NCBI GenBank assembly: GCA_002721105.1
Contig: PBJL01000033.1
Location: 53,831-117,830 of the forward strand
Length of the DNA stretch: 64,000 nt
Reading direction: 5' to 3'
From: Acidiferrobacteraceae bacterium
Lineage (GTDB): Bacteria; Pseudomonadota; Gammaproteobacteria; Arenicellales; UBA868
The notes below the pieces were generated by a model. The model made no database searches, had not been told where the DNA came from, and worked only from the letters and a program-made list of their open reading frames with translations. This document shows positions 1-8,121 of the stretch, piece by piece. Positions within the stretch are counted from its first letter, which is position 1; every line of letters begins with the position of its first letter. Made by a program: the position numbers and the translations under genes.

Positions 1-938
1 TTGGGGTAGACCGTTTGAGTATTTAGTCCCTCTGGCTCGAGGAATATTTGATGTCCTGTGCGCTCAGAAAAACGCACTACTTTATCCTCGATTGAGGGGC
101 AGTAGCGAGGGCCCGGGCCCTCAATCAAGCCGCTGTATATTGGCGAAAGACTCAAGTTTTTTTGGATTATTTCGTGGGTATTTTCATTTGTCTCGGTTAT
201 GTGACAACTGACTTGTTGTGGGTGTTCCGATGAGGCGCCCATAAAAGAAAAAACCGGTACCGGCTGGTCTCCTTTTTGTTCAACAAGCTGGCTATAGTTA
301 ATAGTGCGGCCATCAATGCGTGGCGGTGTGCCTGTTTTCAGACGGCCTCTGCGAAATGATAGCGCCCTCATGTTCTCGGCTAGCCGACGAGACGAAGGGT
401 CTCCCACTCGCCCTCCTGGCTGGCTGCTTAGGCCAACATGAATTCTCCCATCGAGAAAAGTTCCCGTTGTCAATACAACGGTAGTTGAGTCGATCTTCTG
501 GCCACCAACTATTCTTACGCCAGAGATGACGTCTTTATTAAAGGTTAGTTCTTCAACCGAGCCCTCTAAAATTGAAAGGTTGTGCTGCCCCGAAAGAATT
601 CTGCGGACCGCTTGTCGATAAAGCGCGCGATCTGCTTGGGCGCGCGTTGCTCTTACTGCCGGCCCTTTGCTAGCATTAAGCGTTCGAAACTGAATTCCTG
701 CCTGATCAATTGCGCTCGCCATCAGGCCCCCTAAGGCGTCGATCTCCTTCACGATGTGGCCCTTTCCAATTCCTCCAATTGCCGGATTACAAGACATCTG
801 GCCGATGGTGTCGAGGCGATTCGTAATTAGAAGGGTGTTTGCGCCAATCCTGGCAGCGGCAAGCGCAGCCTCAACACCGGCGTGACCCCCACCAATTACG
901 ATGACATCCATGCGGCTTTCTTTCAGTCGTTTTTGCAT
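1..938 (-). CDS. mnmG: tRNA U34 carboxymethylaminomethyl-modifying enzyme, FAD subunit (partial)
   Basis: MnmG (GidA) works with MnmE to install the carboxymethylaminomethyl group on wobble U34 of tRNAs, using FAD, NADH, methylene-THF and glycine. Translating the minus strand from an ATG at 938 gives about 312 codons that run off the left edge, so the C-terminal half is missing. Visible family blocks are the FAD dinucleotide motif [12 protein letters not shown] at residues 13-24, the cysteine block [45 protein letters not shown] and [15 protein letters not shown] second ATG at 911 begins nine residues later, directly before the FAD motif, and could be the true start. It lies 9 bp downstream of the MotB-like gene in the same direction. 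Its usual partner mnmE is about 3 kb away instead of close by. Confidence 0.97.
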   Translation of the reverse strand, partial: MQKRLKESRMDVIVIGGGHAGVEAALAAARIGANTLLITNRLDTIGQMSCNPAIGGIGKGHIVKEIDALGGLMASAIDQAGIQFRTLNASKGPAVRATRAQADRALYRQAVRRILSGQHNLSILEGSVEELTFNKDVISGVRIVGGQKIDSTTVVLTTGTFLDGRIHVGLSSQPGGRVGDPSSRRLAENMRALSFRRGRLKTGTPPRIDGRTINYSQLVEQKGDQPVPVFSFMGASSEHPQQVSCHITETNENTHEIIQKNLSLSPIYSGLIEGPGPRYCPSIEDKVVRFSERTGHQIFLEPEGLNTQTVYP

Positions 939-947
939 CGTCTCAGC

Positions 948-2627
948 TCAATCTGAATAATAATAGTCATATTGTGAAACAATTGCCCTCTCGAACAGGT
1001 AAGCCTCTTCTTGTGAAATGTTTCTTCCTTTTGGAAAAATTACATGCGTATAAAGTTGGCCCGGATAAACTTGTTTCAGTTTGCTCAACCGCTCGTGTAA
1101 ATTATCCTTTGTAACTTCTAGTGCTTTTTTTTGATCTGGCTCCCTTATGGAATAAAAAAGCTCACCATTATCCTTCCAGTGCCGTATTTCTACCCTATGT
1201 CGCCCGACCTCGTTTCGTGCAGGCCTCACCATCCGATTGTAATCCATTTCCAGTTCGCCATAATCTCTCTGCAAAAGCTTGAGCGCCTCTTCGTTCTTGA
1301 TTAAGAGCGCTTTCTGATCTTGAAATTCCGCTATTTCTTTAGCGTGTTTTGAGACCAAGTAATCAAGCTCAGATTTGGTTAACTCATAACGTTGCTTGCT
1401 TTCTTTCAAATCGTCTAAAAGCTTTGCGCGTTGATTCTCGCTCAAGTCTTTTTGTTCAATAACCAGATTTCTCTCGGCTTTTATGAGGTCGATTTCGGCC
1501 TGAAATATATTTTTTTGTTCAGTCATCTTTACTTCAAGCGATTGGGTTTGATCGAGAAGCCCCGCCTTTTCTTGCTCCAAAGTTAATCTCTTCTGGACAA
1601 GTCGGCTTATTTCTTGTTCAAAATTTTTTCTTTCGGTCTCTAATATTAATCTTTTCTCTTCGGTCTCGCTGAGATTTGCGGCTAATATTTTCTTTTCTTT
1701 TTCGAGGGCCTGTTTAAGCTCTAACAGCTCTCCCAACCATGCTGTGGTAGAGTTATTTTCCGATGTCAAGGCATTCTTTTCCTCACGAAGGCGGGAAACT
1801 AGCAACCCAAGGTCTAAAACCTGCTTTTCTAGTTTCAGCTGAAAGTTTGTCAGCGCTGAAAGCTTATTTGCGAGGCTAGCGCTCTTTGCGCTCAGCAGCT
1901 CTCGCTCTTGCTCTAATTGTTTTTTGTCAAGGTCAAGATTTTCGATACGCTTTTCAAGAACGCTCTTTAAAGTTATTAAGTCAACTAGTTGTTGCTCTAG
2001 GCCCAAATTTTCTGATTGCAAAACTTCGGTTTCAGCTTTATGCCTGTCTATTAAAGAAGCGTTTTGCTCGACGAGTAAAGTTTTTTCTTCTAACAGGAGG
2101 TCTTTTTCTAGCGCAAGCACTGCTACTTCATCCCGCAAACCTCTTTCAACATTTTCTAGCAAGCTTTGTTGTTTTTCTGCCGAAAGTAGCTCGGCTTTTA
2201 GGGTTTTGTTTGTCGAGCCTAAAAGATTATTTTTGCTTGTCAGCTCATTTCTTATCTTTTCTAGCGCCATGACGTTATTTAAGAGCTGGCGCATTTTTCC
2301 TTGTCGATCCTCGGCCTTAGACTCAGCCAGATCTCTGAGGGCATTAGTCTCGCCGAGGCGCAACTGCAGTCTCGCCACTTCATCTGCTAGAGTTGCGACC
2401 CTAAGCTCCAAAGTATCGCTCTGAGTGGCAGATTCCTGCTCAAGCTGTATGGTCTGCCTTAGTTGTCTGACTAGATCCACATTTCGAATCAAAATCACTA
2501 CTAGCGCCATAAGGAAAATCATTACGATCACAGTCATTATGTCAGTAAAGGAAGGCCATACGCTGTCTTCCTCGGTTCGCGTTCGCCCTTCCGACCTTAG
2601 GTCTACAAAGCCGCCGAGCTGTATCAC
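948..2627 (-). CDS. MotB/ExbD-like protein with very long coiled coil, function unknown
   Basis: This 559-residue protein has a short N-terminus, one membrane helix at about residues 28-48 and then about 430 residues of almost unbroken E/K/L/Q-rich heptad sequence (about 50-470). A compact C-terminal domain of about 85 residues follows, rich in aromatics and ending in a YDYYY block. The helix starts PSFTDIMTVIVM, with Asp29 near its N-terminal end. This is the MotB/ExbD/TolR arrangement in which a membrane Asp carries protons. By that analogy the coiled coil lies in the periplasm. I see no OmpA-type peptidoglycan-binding domain. The GTG start overlaps the stop of the MotA-like gene as GTGA, so the two are translationally coupled and presumably form one complex. 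What it moves or pulls is unknown. I do not recognise the C-terminal domain. Confidence 0.88.
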   Translation of the reverse strand: MIQLGGFVDLRSEGRTRTEEDSVWPSFTDIMTVIVMIFLMALVVILIRNVDLVRQLRQTIQLEQESATQSDTLELRVATLADEVARLQLRLGETNALRDLAESKAEDRQGKMRQLLNNVMALEKIRNELTSKNNLLGSTNKTLKAELLSAEKQQSLLENVERGLRDEVAVLALEKDLLLEEKTLLVEQNASLIDRHKAETEVLQSENLGLEQQLVDLITLKSVLEKRIENLDLDKKQLEQERELLSAKSASLANKLSALTNFQLKLEKQVLDLGLLVSRLREEKNALTSENNSTTAWLGELLELKQALEKEKKILAANLSETEEKRLILETERKNFEQEISRLVQKRLTLEQEKAGLLDQTQSLEVKMTEQKNIFQAEIDLIKAERNLVIEQKDLSENQRAKLLDDLKESKQRYELTKSELDYLVSKHAKEIAEFQDQKALLIKNEEALKLLQRDYGELEMDYNRMVRPARNEVGRHRVEIRHWKDNGELFYSIREPDQKKALEVTKDNLHERLSKLKQVYPGQLYTHVIFPKGRNISQEEAYLFERAIVSQYDYYYSD

Positions 2628-3565
2628 CGATCTATATCTCTTAAGCGAAACCCGTCTCTTAAAAGCTCAGTTATTTCTGACAGGCCCTTGCTGTGCTGCC
2701 GCATCTCGTCCCGATATGCGGCTAGCACTTCGTTCAGTTGGTTCGCTGTCTCAGCGTATTGGCCTTGCGAGGCATCAAGCCTTTTGACTAAAGCCCCGGC
2801 TGCTCGAATAATGTCTGAGAAGTCCTCGATTAGCGTTTCTTCCTTAACTTGGAAGCGCGGCAAAAGCAATGTAGTGGTGGCGTGCTCGACTCGTCCAATA
2901 ATTTGGGTCTGAGCATCAGCGAGCCTTAGGTAAAAATAACCCAGAAAAAAGTATGCGAGAATCGCTGTCATTGTTGTGGAGAGCGCTGTTGACATTCCAT
3001 GAACAACTAGGCCTAAGCTGCTAATTTGAGTATTTCCGACTATCATCTCTGATGCGCCCAACAACGCGATCGATAGTGACACGATCGTTCCGAACACGCC
3101 TGTTAGAATCATCACATTGTGAGCAAATCTGGGAAAGCTTGCACGGCTAGACTCTTTCGCTATCAAGGTTGCGGCGAGCGCGCTATGATCGATCCTGGTG
3201 CGTTTTTGATTTAAATCTCTAAGGGCTCTATAGCGATCAGCAATTATTGTATCGCCCGCTATGCCTTGTACAATCTCGCCTTTCTCGCTTACTTGGTCTA
3301 AGAAATGATTCAAGGCCTGCTCCTCTGCGTCGTACCTTAAAAATGACTGTACTAAACGAATTATGGCCGCCAAGAAGAGGATTACGATGCCACCATTAAT
3401 TGTCCAGCTTACGGTGGTCAGCTGATTTCTTACATACACTTCTGACAAAAATTCTCGTTGCAACAAGCCCACCAATAACAACAGCCCTGCCGCTATCACT
3501 AGCTGCATCAGAGCATTGCGAGCAATTCTGGGGCGCACAGCCTGACCCATCTTTCTTTTTTTCAA
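2624..3565 (-). CDS. MotA/TolQ/ExbB-family proton channel protein
   Basis: This is the channel-forming partner of the coiled-coil MotB-like protein. From the start chosen here it has 313 residues. Four hydrophobic segments can be seen: two near the N-terminus (about 14-34 and 52-75), then a cytoplasmic stretch of about 85 residues, then two more (about 148-170 and 185-215). The last pair carries GVFGTIVSLSIALLG and GMSTALSTTMTAILAYF, the TM3/TM4 pattern of the MotA/TolQ/ExbB family. A hydrophilic, probably helical tail of about 75 residues follows. I place the start at TTG 3565 because a perfect GGAGG (3573-3577) sits 7 nt upstream. An upstream ATG (3628) and a downstream ATG (3550) lack such a site. 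The family is solid; the biological role is not known. Confidence 0.88.
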   Translation of the reverse strand: MKKRKMGQAVRPRIARNALMQLVIAAGLLLLVGLLQREFLSEVYVRNQLTTVSWTINGGIVILFLAAIIRLVQSFLRYDAEEQALNHFLDQVSEKGEIVQGIAGDTIIADRYRALRDLNQKRTRIDHSALAATLIAKESSRASFPRFAHNVMILTGVFGTIVSLSIALLGASEMIVGNTQISSLGLVVHGMSTALSTTMTAILAYFFLGYFYLRLADAQTQIIGRVEHATTTLLLPRFQVKEETLIEDFSDIIRAAGALVKRLDASQGQYAETANQLNEVLAAYRDEMRQHSKGLSEITELLRDGFRLRDIDR

Positions 3566-3760
3566 GTTAAATCCTCCGTAACACCCTAATTTGAGCCCCA
3601 AAACCGCCAACCTCTTCGCCGCTAGCATTCAATTTCCCAACTATTTTAAAACACTGTACAAAATTGTTGGGCCCTGAGGCCATTAAATTGCAAAACACCC
3701 GAACTTTCAAGCCTATTTTATTTGATTTTAATACTACATCGTAGTACATTACTCGACAGA

Positions 3761-3991
3761 ATGTCAGCACCACGAAAAGTGCCGCCCGGTTGGTGGCTTC
3801 TCGGCTATCTTGCGCAATACCAAAGGCGGGCGCTCCTTGACGCTTTGGGTGAAGCGGGCGTCTCTAGCGACTCTGTTTATCAAATAGTTACAAAAGCCGC
3901 GCAGAATTTGCCTAATGACGAATACAGGCGGCTTTCTAAAAGCTGGGCGGTGCGGCAGCACCGAAATCGATCCTCGAGCCGCTCTTTTTAA
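3761..3991 (+). CDS. possible small protein, unknown
   Basis: A 76-codon plus-strand reading frame fills most of the 395 bp between the MotA-like gene and mnmE, both of which are on the minus strand. From ATG 3761 the product starts MSAPRKVPPGWWLLGYLAQ and contains predicted helical, Arg/Leu/Tyr-rich sequence with no membrane segment or lipobox. A TTG 39 bp upstream (3722) is in frame. No strong ribosome site precedes the ATG. The product looks protein-like (few rare residues, a balanced charge pattern, a Pro-Gly-Trp-Trp turn), whereas the overlapping minus-strand frame looks random. I recognise no family. It may be a genuine small gene or a chance frame. Confidence 0.4.
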   Translation: MSAPRKVPPGWWLLGYLAQYQRRALLDALGEAGVSSDSVYQIVTKAAQNLPNDEYRRLSKSWAVRQHRNRSSSRSF

Positions 3992-4023
3992 GTATATATG
4001 TATATCTATGTAGTACAATAAGT

Positions 4024-5394
4024 TCATTTTCCTATACAAAAGCGAGAAAAAATCTGGCCCAACAGCTCTTCAGTGCTGCCACGCCCTGTTATTTCTCCTA
4101 AGATGTTTTGTGCTAGCCTCAGCTCCTCAGCGAGCAGCTCGATGGCGCTTGACGTTACCCCGCTGTTAGTAGCGTCTAAACAGTGTTTGGCGCGCTGTAT
4201 AGCATCTAGGTGCCTTCGGCGCGCAGCGAACGGGGCTTCTGCGCCGCCTGTTTTACCGAAAACACCTTCCATAGCATCTTGCAACTCTTCTAATCCCTCT
4301 TGTTGGGTGGCGCTTATTGCGAATGAGCGGTTCGATTTGGCCGGCTTTAATATTTCTCCATATGGTTGACCTGTTAAATCACATTTGTTTATCAAAATAA
4401 AAACCGGCGTTTCGGTGTTTTCCAACATATTAAGGTCATATGTTTCGGTCGAAGCATCATCGCTTACAACTAACACCAAGTCGGCCTTGGCGATGGCTCT
4501 GTTGGCACGCTTGATTCCTTCCGCTTCTATTGGGTCAGGGCTAGCTCGGTGGCCCGCGGTGTCAATGAGGCGCAAAGGCACGCCATTCAAATTAATGTCT
4601 ACTTCAACTAGGTCTCTTGTTGTCCCCGGGCGGGCACTAACAATTGCTCGGTCTTGTCCTGATAGCGCGTTCAAAACGCTTGATTTCCCAACGTTTGGCG
4701 GCCCTACTAAAACTGCCACTGCCCCTGAGACTAAAAATGATCCAGGGCGAGCACGGTTGAGCAGCTTATCTAGCGCCCCAACAATTCCATCTATCTGGGC
4801 CCTTATTGTTTCTGGCTCAAGTCGGCTTAAATCTTCGTCGGCAAAGTCGATGTCCGCTTCCACCGACGCTCTGAGCTCACCAAGCTTAGAGTCTAACTCA
4901 AATAATTCAGATGAAAACTGGCCAGAAAGCGACCTTAGTGCTGCCTGAGCCGCTGCTTTTGTTCGGCTCTCAATCAAATCCGCTACGGCCTCCGCTTGAG
5001 TAAGATCGACTTTGCCGTTCAAAAATGCTCGCTCGGTGAACTCTCCCGGGCGTGCTGCGCGCGCACCCATGCTCAATATGCGCTCTACGAGCAAGTCCAT
5101 AACCATCGGGCCACCATGCCCATATAATTCTAGCGTGTCCTCGCCGGTGTATGACTGAGGCCCTTTGAACAACAACGCTACACCTTCATCGATAAATCCT
5201 TGTTGGCCGTCTCGAAAACGACAAACCTTGGCGATACGGTGTCTAGGTACATCGCCGAGCAAGGTTAATGCTATCTGTTCGGCGCCCTGACCTGAAACCC
5301 GCACTATTCCTATCCCGCCGAAGCCGGGCGGCGTCGAAATCGCGACAACTGTGTCGCTATGCTCACTCAGCTGAGTTTTTTCAGGTGACTCCAC
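4024..5394 (-). CDS. mnmE: tRNA modification GTPase MnmE
   Basis: MnmE (TrmE) is the potassium-stimulated GTPase partner of MnmG in modification of tRNA wobble U34. The protein shows the N-terminal folate-binding domain (STPPGFGGIGIVRVSG; GYGGP-type block YGHGGPMVMD), a central helical domain, an inserted G domain with P-loop GPPNVGKSSVLNALSG, DTAGHR and NKCD, and the diagnostic C-terminal FCIGK with its catalytic cysteine. The frame is open up to ATG 5481, but that start would overlap yidC by 62 bp. GTG 5394 gives 456 residues, close to the usual 450-460, and leaves 25 bp after the yidC stop, so I prefer it. The codons before the conserved core are not decisive. Confidence 0.95.
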   Translation of the reverse strand: MESPEKTQLSEHSDTVVAISTPPGFGGIGIVRVSGQGAEQIALTLLGDVPRHRIAKVCRFRDGQQGFIDEGVALLFKGPQSYTGEDTLELYGHGGPMVMDLLVERILSMGARAARPGEFTERAFLNGKVDLTQAEAVADLIESRTKAAAQAALRSLSGQFSSELFELDSKLGELRASVEADIDFADEDLSRLEPETIRAQIDGIVGALDKLLNRARPGSFLVSGAVAVLVGPPNVGKSSVLNALSGQDRAIVSARPGTTRDLVEVDINLNGVPLRLIDTAGHRASPDPIEAEGIKRANRAIAKADLVLVVSDDASTETYDLNMLENTETPVFILINKCDLTGQPYGEILKPAKSNRSFAISATQQEGLEELQDAMEGVFGKTGGAEAPFAARRRHLDAIQRAKHCLDATNSGVTSSAIELLAEELRLAQNILGEITGRGSTEELLGQIFSRFCIGK

Positions 5395-5419
5395 AGTAGA
5401 AGGGCCCAGGTTTTTGGTC

Positions 5420-7132
5420 TTAATTTTGCGCGGCGTTGATCTTTCTGGTGATATACCACTGCTGTGCAATGGATAGAACATTGTTTGCTAGCCAATAAAG
5501 CACTAGCCCTGCTGGAAACCAAAGGAAAAATACTGTGAACACTACCGGGAGCGCCATCATTATTTTTTGCTGCAGCGGATCAGGAGGCGTTGGATTCAAA
5601 AACTGCTGCCCGAACATGGAAACGCCCATTAATATCGGCAACACATAGAAGGGGTCTGGTATGGAAAGGTCTTGTATCCATAAAGCCAGAGGAGCCTGCC
5701 TTAGTTCAACGCTCTCCAATAACACCCAATATAAGGCAATAAAAACCGGTATTTGAATTACGATCGGCAAGCAGCCGCCCAACGGGTTGACTTTTTCTTT
5801 TTTATAGATGGCCATCATTTCTTGTTGAAACTTCTGCCGATCATCTGGATAACGCTCCTTCAAAGTCTTCATTCTTGGGCCCAGCTTTTTCATTCGAGCC
5901 ATTGACTTGTAGCTTGCTGCGGATAAAGGATAAAAGGCAAGTTTCACTAGCAATGTCAACAAAAGAATTGAGACGCCCCAGTTCGGAAATATCTTATTTA
6001 TGTAGGTCATTAGCCAAAATAAAGGCGACGAAATTGGGGTTAGCCATCCATAATCGACGGTGAGCTCGAGCCTTTGGTCCGCGGTAACCATTCGTCTTTG
6101 TTCTTTAGGCCCTACATACATTCGGGTTGTAGCAACCCCTTTTTCGCCCGCCGCTACGACCGTTGGCTCGAGGTGCTTGAAGCCTAAATGATACCGCGGG
6201 TCATTGTTCTTCTCGGTCACTCTCGAATAAAACTCGTAACTTGATTCTTCAGCCATAAGAAAGGCGCCAACAAAATAGTGTTGAAGCATTGCTACCCATC
6301 CACCGGCTGTCGTTGCGGCGAGGTTTTTTTCCCTCATGTCAGCGAACTTGACTTTGTCGTATTTGTTCTCTGGGGTGTAGATTGCCCCGCCACTATAGCT
6401 AGGTAGGCGCCCTATGAACCCCAACTTGCCTTGTTCTGGTTTAATTTCGGTGCGCGATAATTGCCCGTACAAAAAGCCCGCCCACTCGGCATTGCTTGCG
6501 TTGTCTATTTCGAACTCGATATCGAAAAAATAGCTATTCTTGTAGAATTTATAGTGTTTTTTGTACTTCACACCATCGCCGTCATTCCATATTAGGCTCG
6601 CCGTAACGGTCTCGTCGTCGCCCATCACATACGATGTCGATTCTGGCTCAAACAGCGTGTGGTGGTTTGGTAATAAGCCCTCAAGACCCAAAAGACCGCT
6701 TTGTATGTAGAACAAATCTTTGCCGTTATCACTTAATAACTGAAACGGTTTATCTGGCTGATCTACCGCAATCGGATAGGTCAGCAAATCCAAAACCCTC
6801 AAATCTCCACCATGACTATCCAATTCTGCCCTAAGAAGATCTGTTTCAATTACTATTCTGTTCCCACGCCCAACGCGCCCCTTTTCAGCGATTTTCTGTT
6901 GGTTAGCAACGTTAGGGGTGGTTTTGTTCTGGGCGCTTGGCACGCTTGGTAAATCATCGTTACCGATGTTCGATGAAGAGGTTCTGCTTTCTTGATTTCC
7001 GCTATTGGAAGAGGCGACTTCTTGTGTTGTGGGAGCTATAGTTTGGGGCGACGTATACTCAATCCAGGCTTGCCAGATCAACATAAGAACTAGGGCCAAG
7101 CCAGACAATAACAGGAGCCTCTGAAAGTCCAT
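5420..7132 (-). CDS. yidC: membrane protein insertase YidC
   Basis: YidC inserts and folds inner-membrane proteins, alone or with SecYEG, including subunits such as AtpE and AtpB encoded in this window. The 570-residue protein has the Gram-negative layout. An N-terminal anchor spans residues 4-24, then a large periplasmic domain of about 300 residues (roughly 60-350). The conserved insertase core follows with hydrophobic segments around 370-395, 445-470, 490-510 and 525-550. Family blocks include WGVSILLLTLLVKLAFYPL, the positively charged C1 hairpin (KSMARMKKLGPRMKTLKERY) and LGGCLPIVIQIPVFIALYWV. It sits in the standard order rnpA-yidD-yidC-mnmE, 18 bp downstream of yidD, and is probably co-transcribed from the rpmH side. 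Confidence 0.97.
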   Translation of the reverse strand: MDFQRLLLLSGLALVLMLIWQAWIEYTSPQTIAPTTQEVASSNSGNQESRTSSSNIGNDDLPSVPSAQNKTTPNVANQQKIAEKGRVGRGNRIVIETDLLRAELDSHGGDLRVLDLLTYPIAVDQPDKPFQLLSDNGKDLFYIQSGLLGLEGLLPNHHTLFEPESTSYVMGDDETVTASLIWNDGDGVKYKKHYKFYKNSYFFDIEFEIDNASNAEWAGFLYGQLSRTEIKPEQGKLGFIGRLPSYSGGAIYTPENKYDKVKFADMREKNLAATTAGGWVAMLQHYFVGAFLMAEESSYEFYSRVTEKNNDPRYHLGFKHLEPTVVAAGEKGVATTRMYVGPKEQRRMVTADQRLELTVDYGWLTPISSPLFWLMTYINKIFPNWGVSILLLTLLVKLAFYPLSAASYKSMARMKKLGPRMKTLKERYPDDRQKFQQEMMAIYKKEKVNPLGGCLPIVIQIPVFIALYWVLLESVELRQAPLALWIQDLSIPDPFYVLPILMGVSMFGQQFLNPTPPDPLQQKIMMALPVVFTVFFLWFPAGLVLYWLANNVLSIAQQWYITRKINAAQN

Positions 7133-7150
7133 TCCTATCTCCGGCCTCTT

Positions 7151-7375
7151 TTATCCAATCTTGCTGTCTGGAACTGTGTCTATACCGCCGCCGCCCCAAG
7201 GATTGCAACGAGCAACACGCTTAACAGACAACCACAGGCCTTTAACTGGCCCGTGTTTTTCAACAGCTTCAATGGAATATGCTGAACAATTAGGCCAAAA
7301 CCTACAAGATGGAGGAAAAAGGGGGCTGATGAGATACTGATAGCCTCGCAACAAAAAAATTGTTAGTCTGCGCAT
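7151..7375 (-). CDS. yidD: membrane protein insertion efficiency factor YidD
   Basis: YidD is a small, membrane-associated protein that helps YidC-dependent insertion. The 74-residue product from ATG 7375 has the family pattern: a basic amphipathic N-terminus ([19 protein letters not shown]), the cysteine block [19 protein letters not shown], then the [13 protein letters not shown] segment. The frame is open nine codons further upstream (ATG 7402), but the conserved family start is MRRL. With this start the gene overlaps the end of rnpA by 13 bp, the usual tight arrangement. It precedes yidC by 18 bp, which fits their joint role. Confidence 0.93.
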   Translation of the reverse strand: MRRLTIFLLRGYQYLISPLFPPSCRFWPNCSAYSIEAVEKHGPVKGLWLSVKRVARCNPWGGGGIDTVPDSKIG

Positions 7376-7749
7376 TCTGTTTTCCGCATGACATCTTGCC
7401 AATGGCGCGCTAGGCTATCAAACATCGTGGTGTTTTCTGAGTTGCTAGCCCCGGATTTTGCCACAGCAACTAAATCTAGGCCCAAAAGATCTTCTTGTTT
7501 TTTTCGAAATGACTCTCTTACAACCCTCTTTATGCGATTTCGGTTAACGGCCCGCTTTGCTATTCTTTTGGAAACTGAAATCCCTAGGCGGCTAGGCTCT
7601 CCGCCATTCTTTAAAGCAACAACACTAAAAAGATCATCATAGCTGCGAAATTTTGATGGGAGCACTGAAGAAAATTGAGCCGGACAGCTCAAACGCCGGT
7701 TTTTTCTTAACCGGCCGCCACCCTCTGTTGCGGACAACAAATTTGACAC
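7363..7749 (-). CDS. rnpA: ribonuclease P protein component
   Basis: RnpA is the basic protein subunit of RNase P, which removes 5' leaders from tRNA precursors together with the RnpB RNA. The 128-residue product carries the signature RNR block at about residues 64-79 ([16 protein letters not shown]), preceded by [14 protein letters not shown], and the usual short, positively charged alpha/beta fold. It starts at GTG 7749, 15 bp after the rpmH stop, as in almost all bacteria. The C-terminus is typical in length. It is transcribed with rpmH away from the origin. Confidence 0.96.
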   Translation of the reverse strand: MSNLLSATEGGGRLRKNRRLSCPAQFSSVLPSKFRSYDDLFSVVALKNGGEPSRLGISVSKRIAKRAVNRNRIKRVVRESFRKKQEDLLGLDLVAVAKSGASNSENTTMFDSLARHWQDVMRKTECAD

Positions 7750-7764
7750 GACTAACTTAGGTGC

Positions 7765-7899
7765 TCAAGCGCTAAGTCGCGCCCGACCTCGGGCCCGTCT
7801 GGCGTTGATAACCGCGCGACCGCCGCGGCTACGCATACGGGCGCGAAACCCGTGGGTTCGCTTTCTTTTGATCTCGCTTGGTTGAAATGTTCGCTTCAT
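7765..7899 (-). CDS. rpmH: 50S ribosomal protein L34
   Basis: L34 is a short, very basic protein of the large ribosomal subunit. Reading the minus strand from ATG 7899 to the TGA at 7765-7767 gives 44 residues. It starts [18 protein letters not shown] and continues with [20 protein letters not shown], matching the family along its whole length. It lies divergently from dnaA across the origin region and starts the rpmH-rnpA-yidD-yidC-mnmE series. The product is rich in Arg and Lys throughout, as expected for an rRNA-binding protein. Confidence 0.98.
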   Translation of the reverse strand: MKRTFQPSEIKRKRTHGFRARMRSRGGRAVINARRARGRARLSA

Positions 7900-8121
7900 T
7901 TTAATCTAGTTCTTAACTAAAAACGCTAAGCTTAGGTCGGGGGTGCCGACTCTAAGGTCTACTCACTGTTTTTGTCAAGATTTAAGGGCAATTTGTAAAT
8001 TTTGTGGATAACTATTTTTTGTCGATCTTCTGTGGATAACATTACGATCTTAACGTATACTGGCGACTGTTGGTCTTTGACCTTAATACAACTAAACTAA
8101 ACAGGCAGGGCAGGCGCCGAT
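7900..8121 (+). other. probable origin of replication, left part, with dnaA promoter
   Basis: This is the AT-rich rpmH-dnaA intergenic region. It holds two perfect DnaA boxes in the same orientation, TGTGGATAA at 8003-8011 and 8031-8039 (reverse of TTATCCACA), separated by a T-rich run. A -10-like TATACT at 8056-8061 lies 17 nt downstream of TGGATA (8033-8038). The second box therefore overlaps the -35 of a plausible dnaA promoter, which would allow DnaA autorepression. The position between rpmH and dnaA is the classic oriC location in pseudomonads. Which of the two box-bearing regions unwinds cannot be told from sequence alone. Confidence 0.75.

Noticed and set aside
1886..2424. Two overlapping open frames on the plus strand inside the coiled-coil gene
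   Set aside because: They are antisense shadows of the repetitive Glu/Lys/Leu coding sequence and are rich in Ser, Phe and Cys without any family features.
948..3565. Zorya-type anti-phage defence system
   Set aside because: Only MotA- and MotB-like genes are present. There are no ZorC, ZorD or ZorE genes, the neighbours are housekeeping genes at the origin, and the long coiled coil is in the B subunit.
3764..4039. A 91-codon minus-strand frame between the MotA-like gene and mnmE
   Set aside because: Its start lies inside the mnmE 3' end, the composition looks random, and it is the shadow of the more plausible plus-strand frame.
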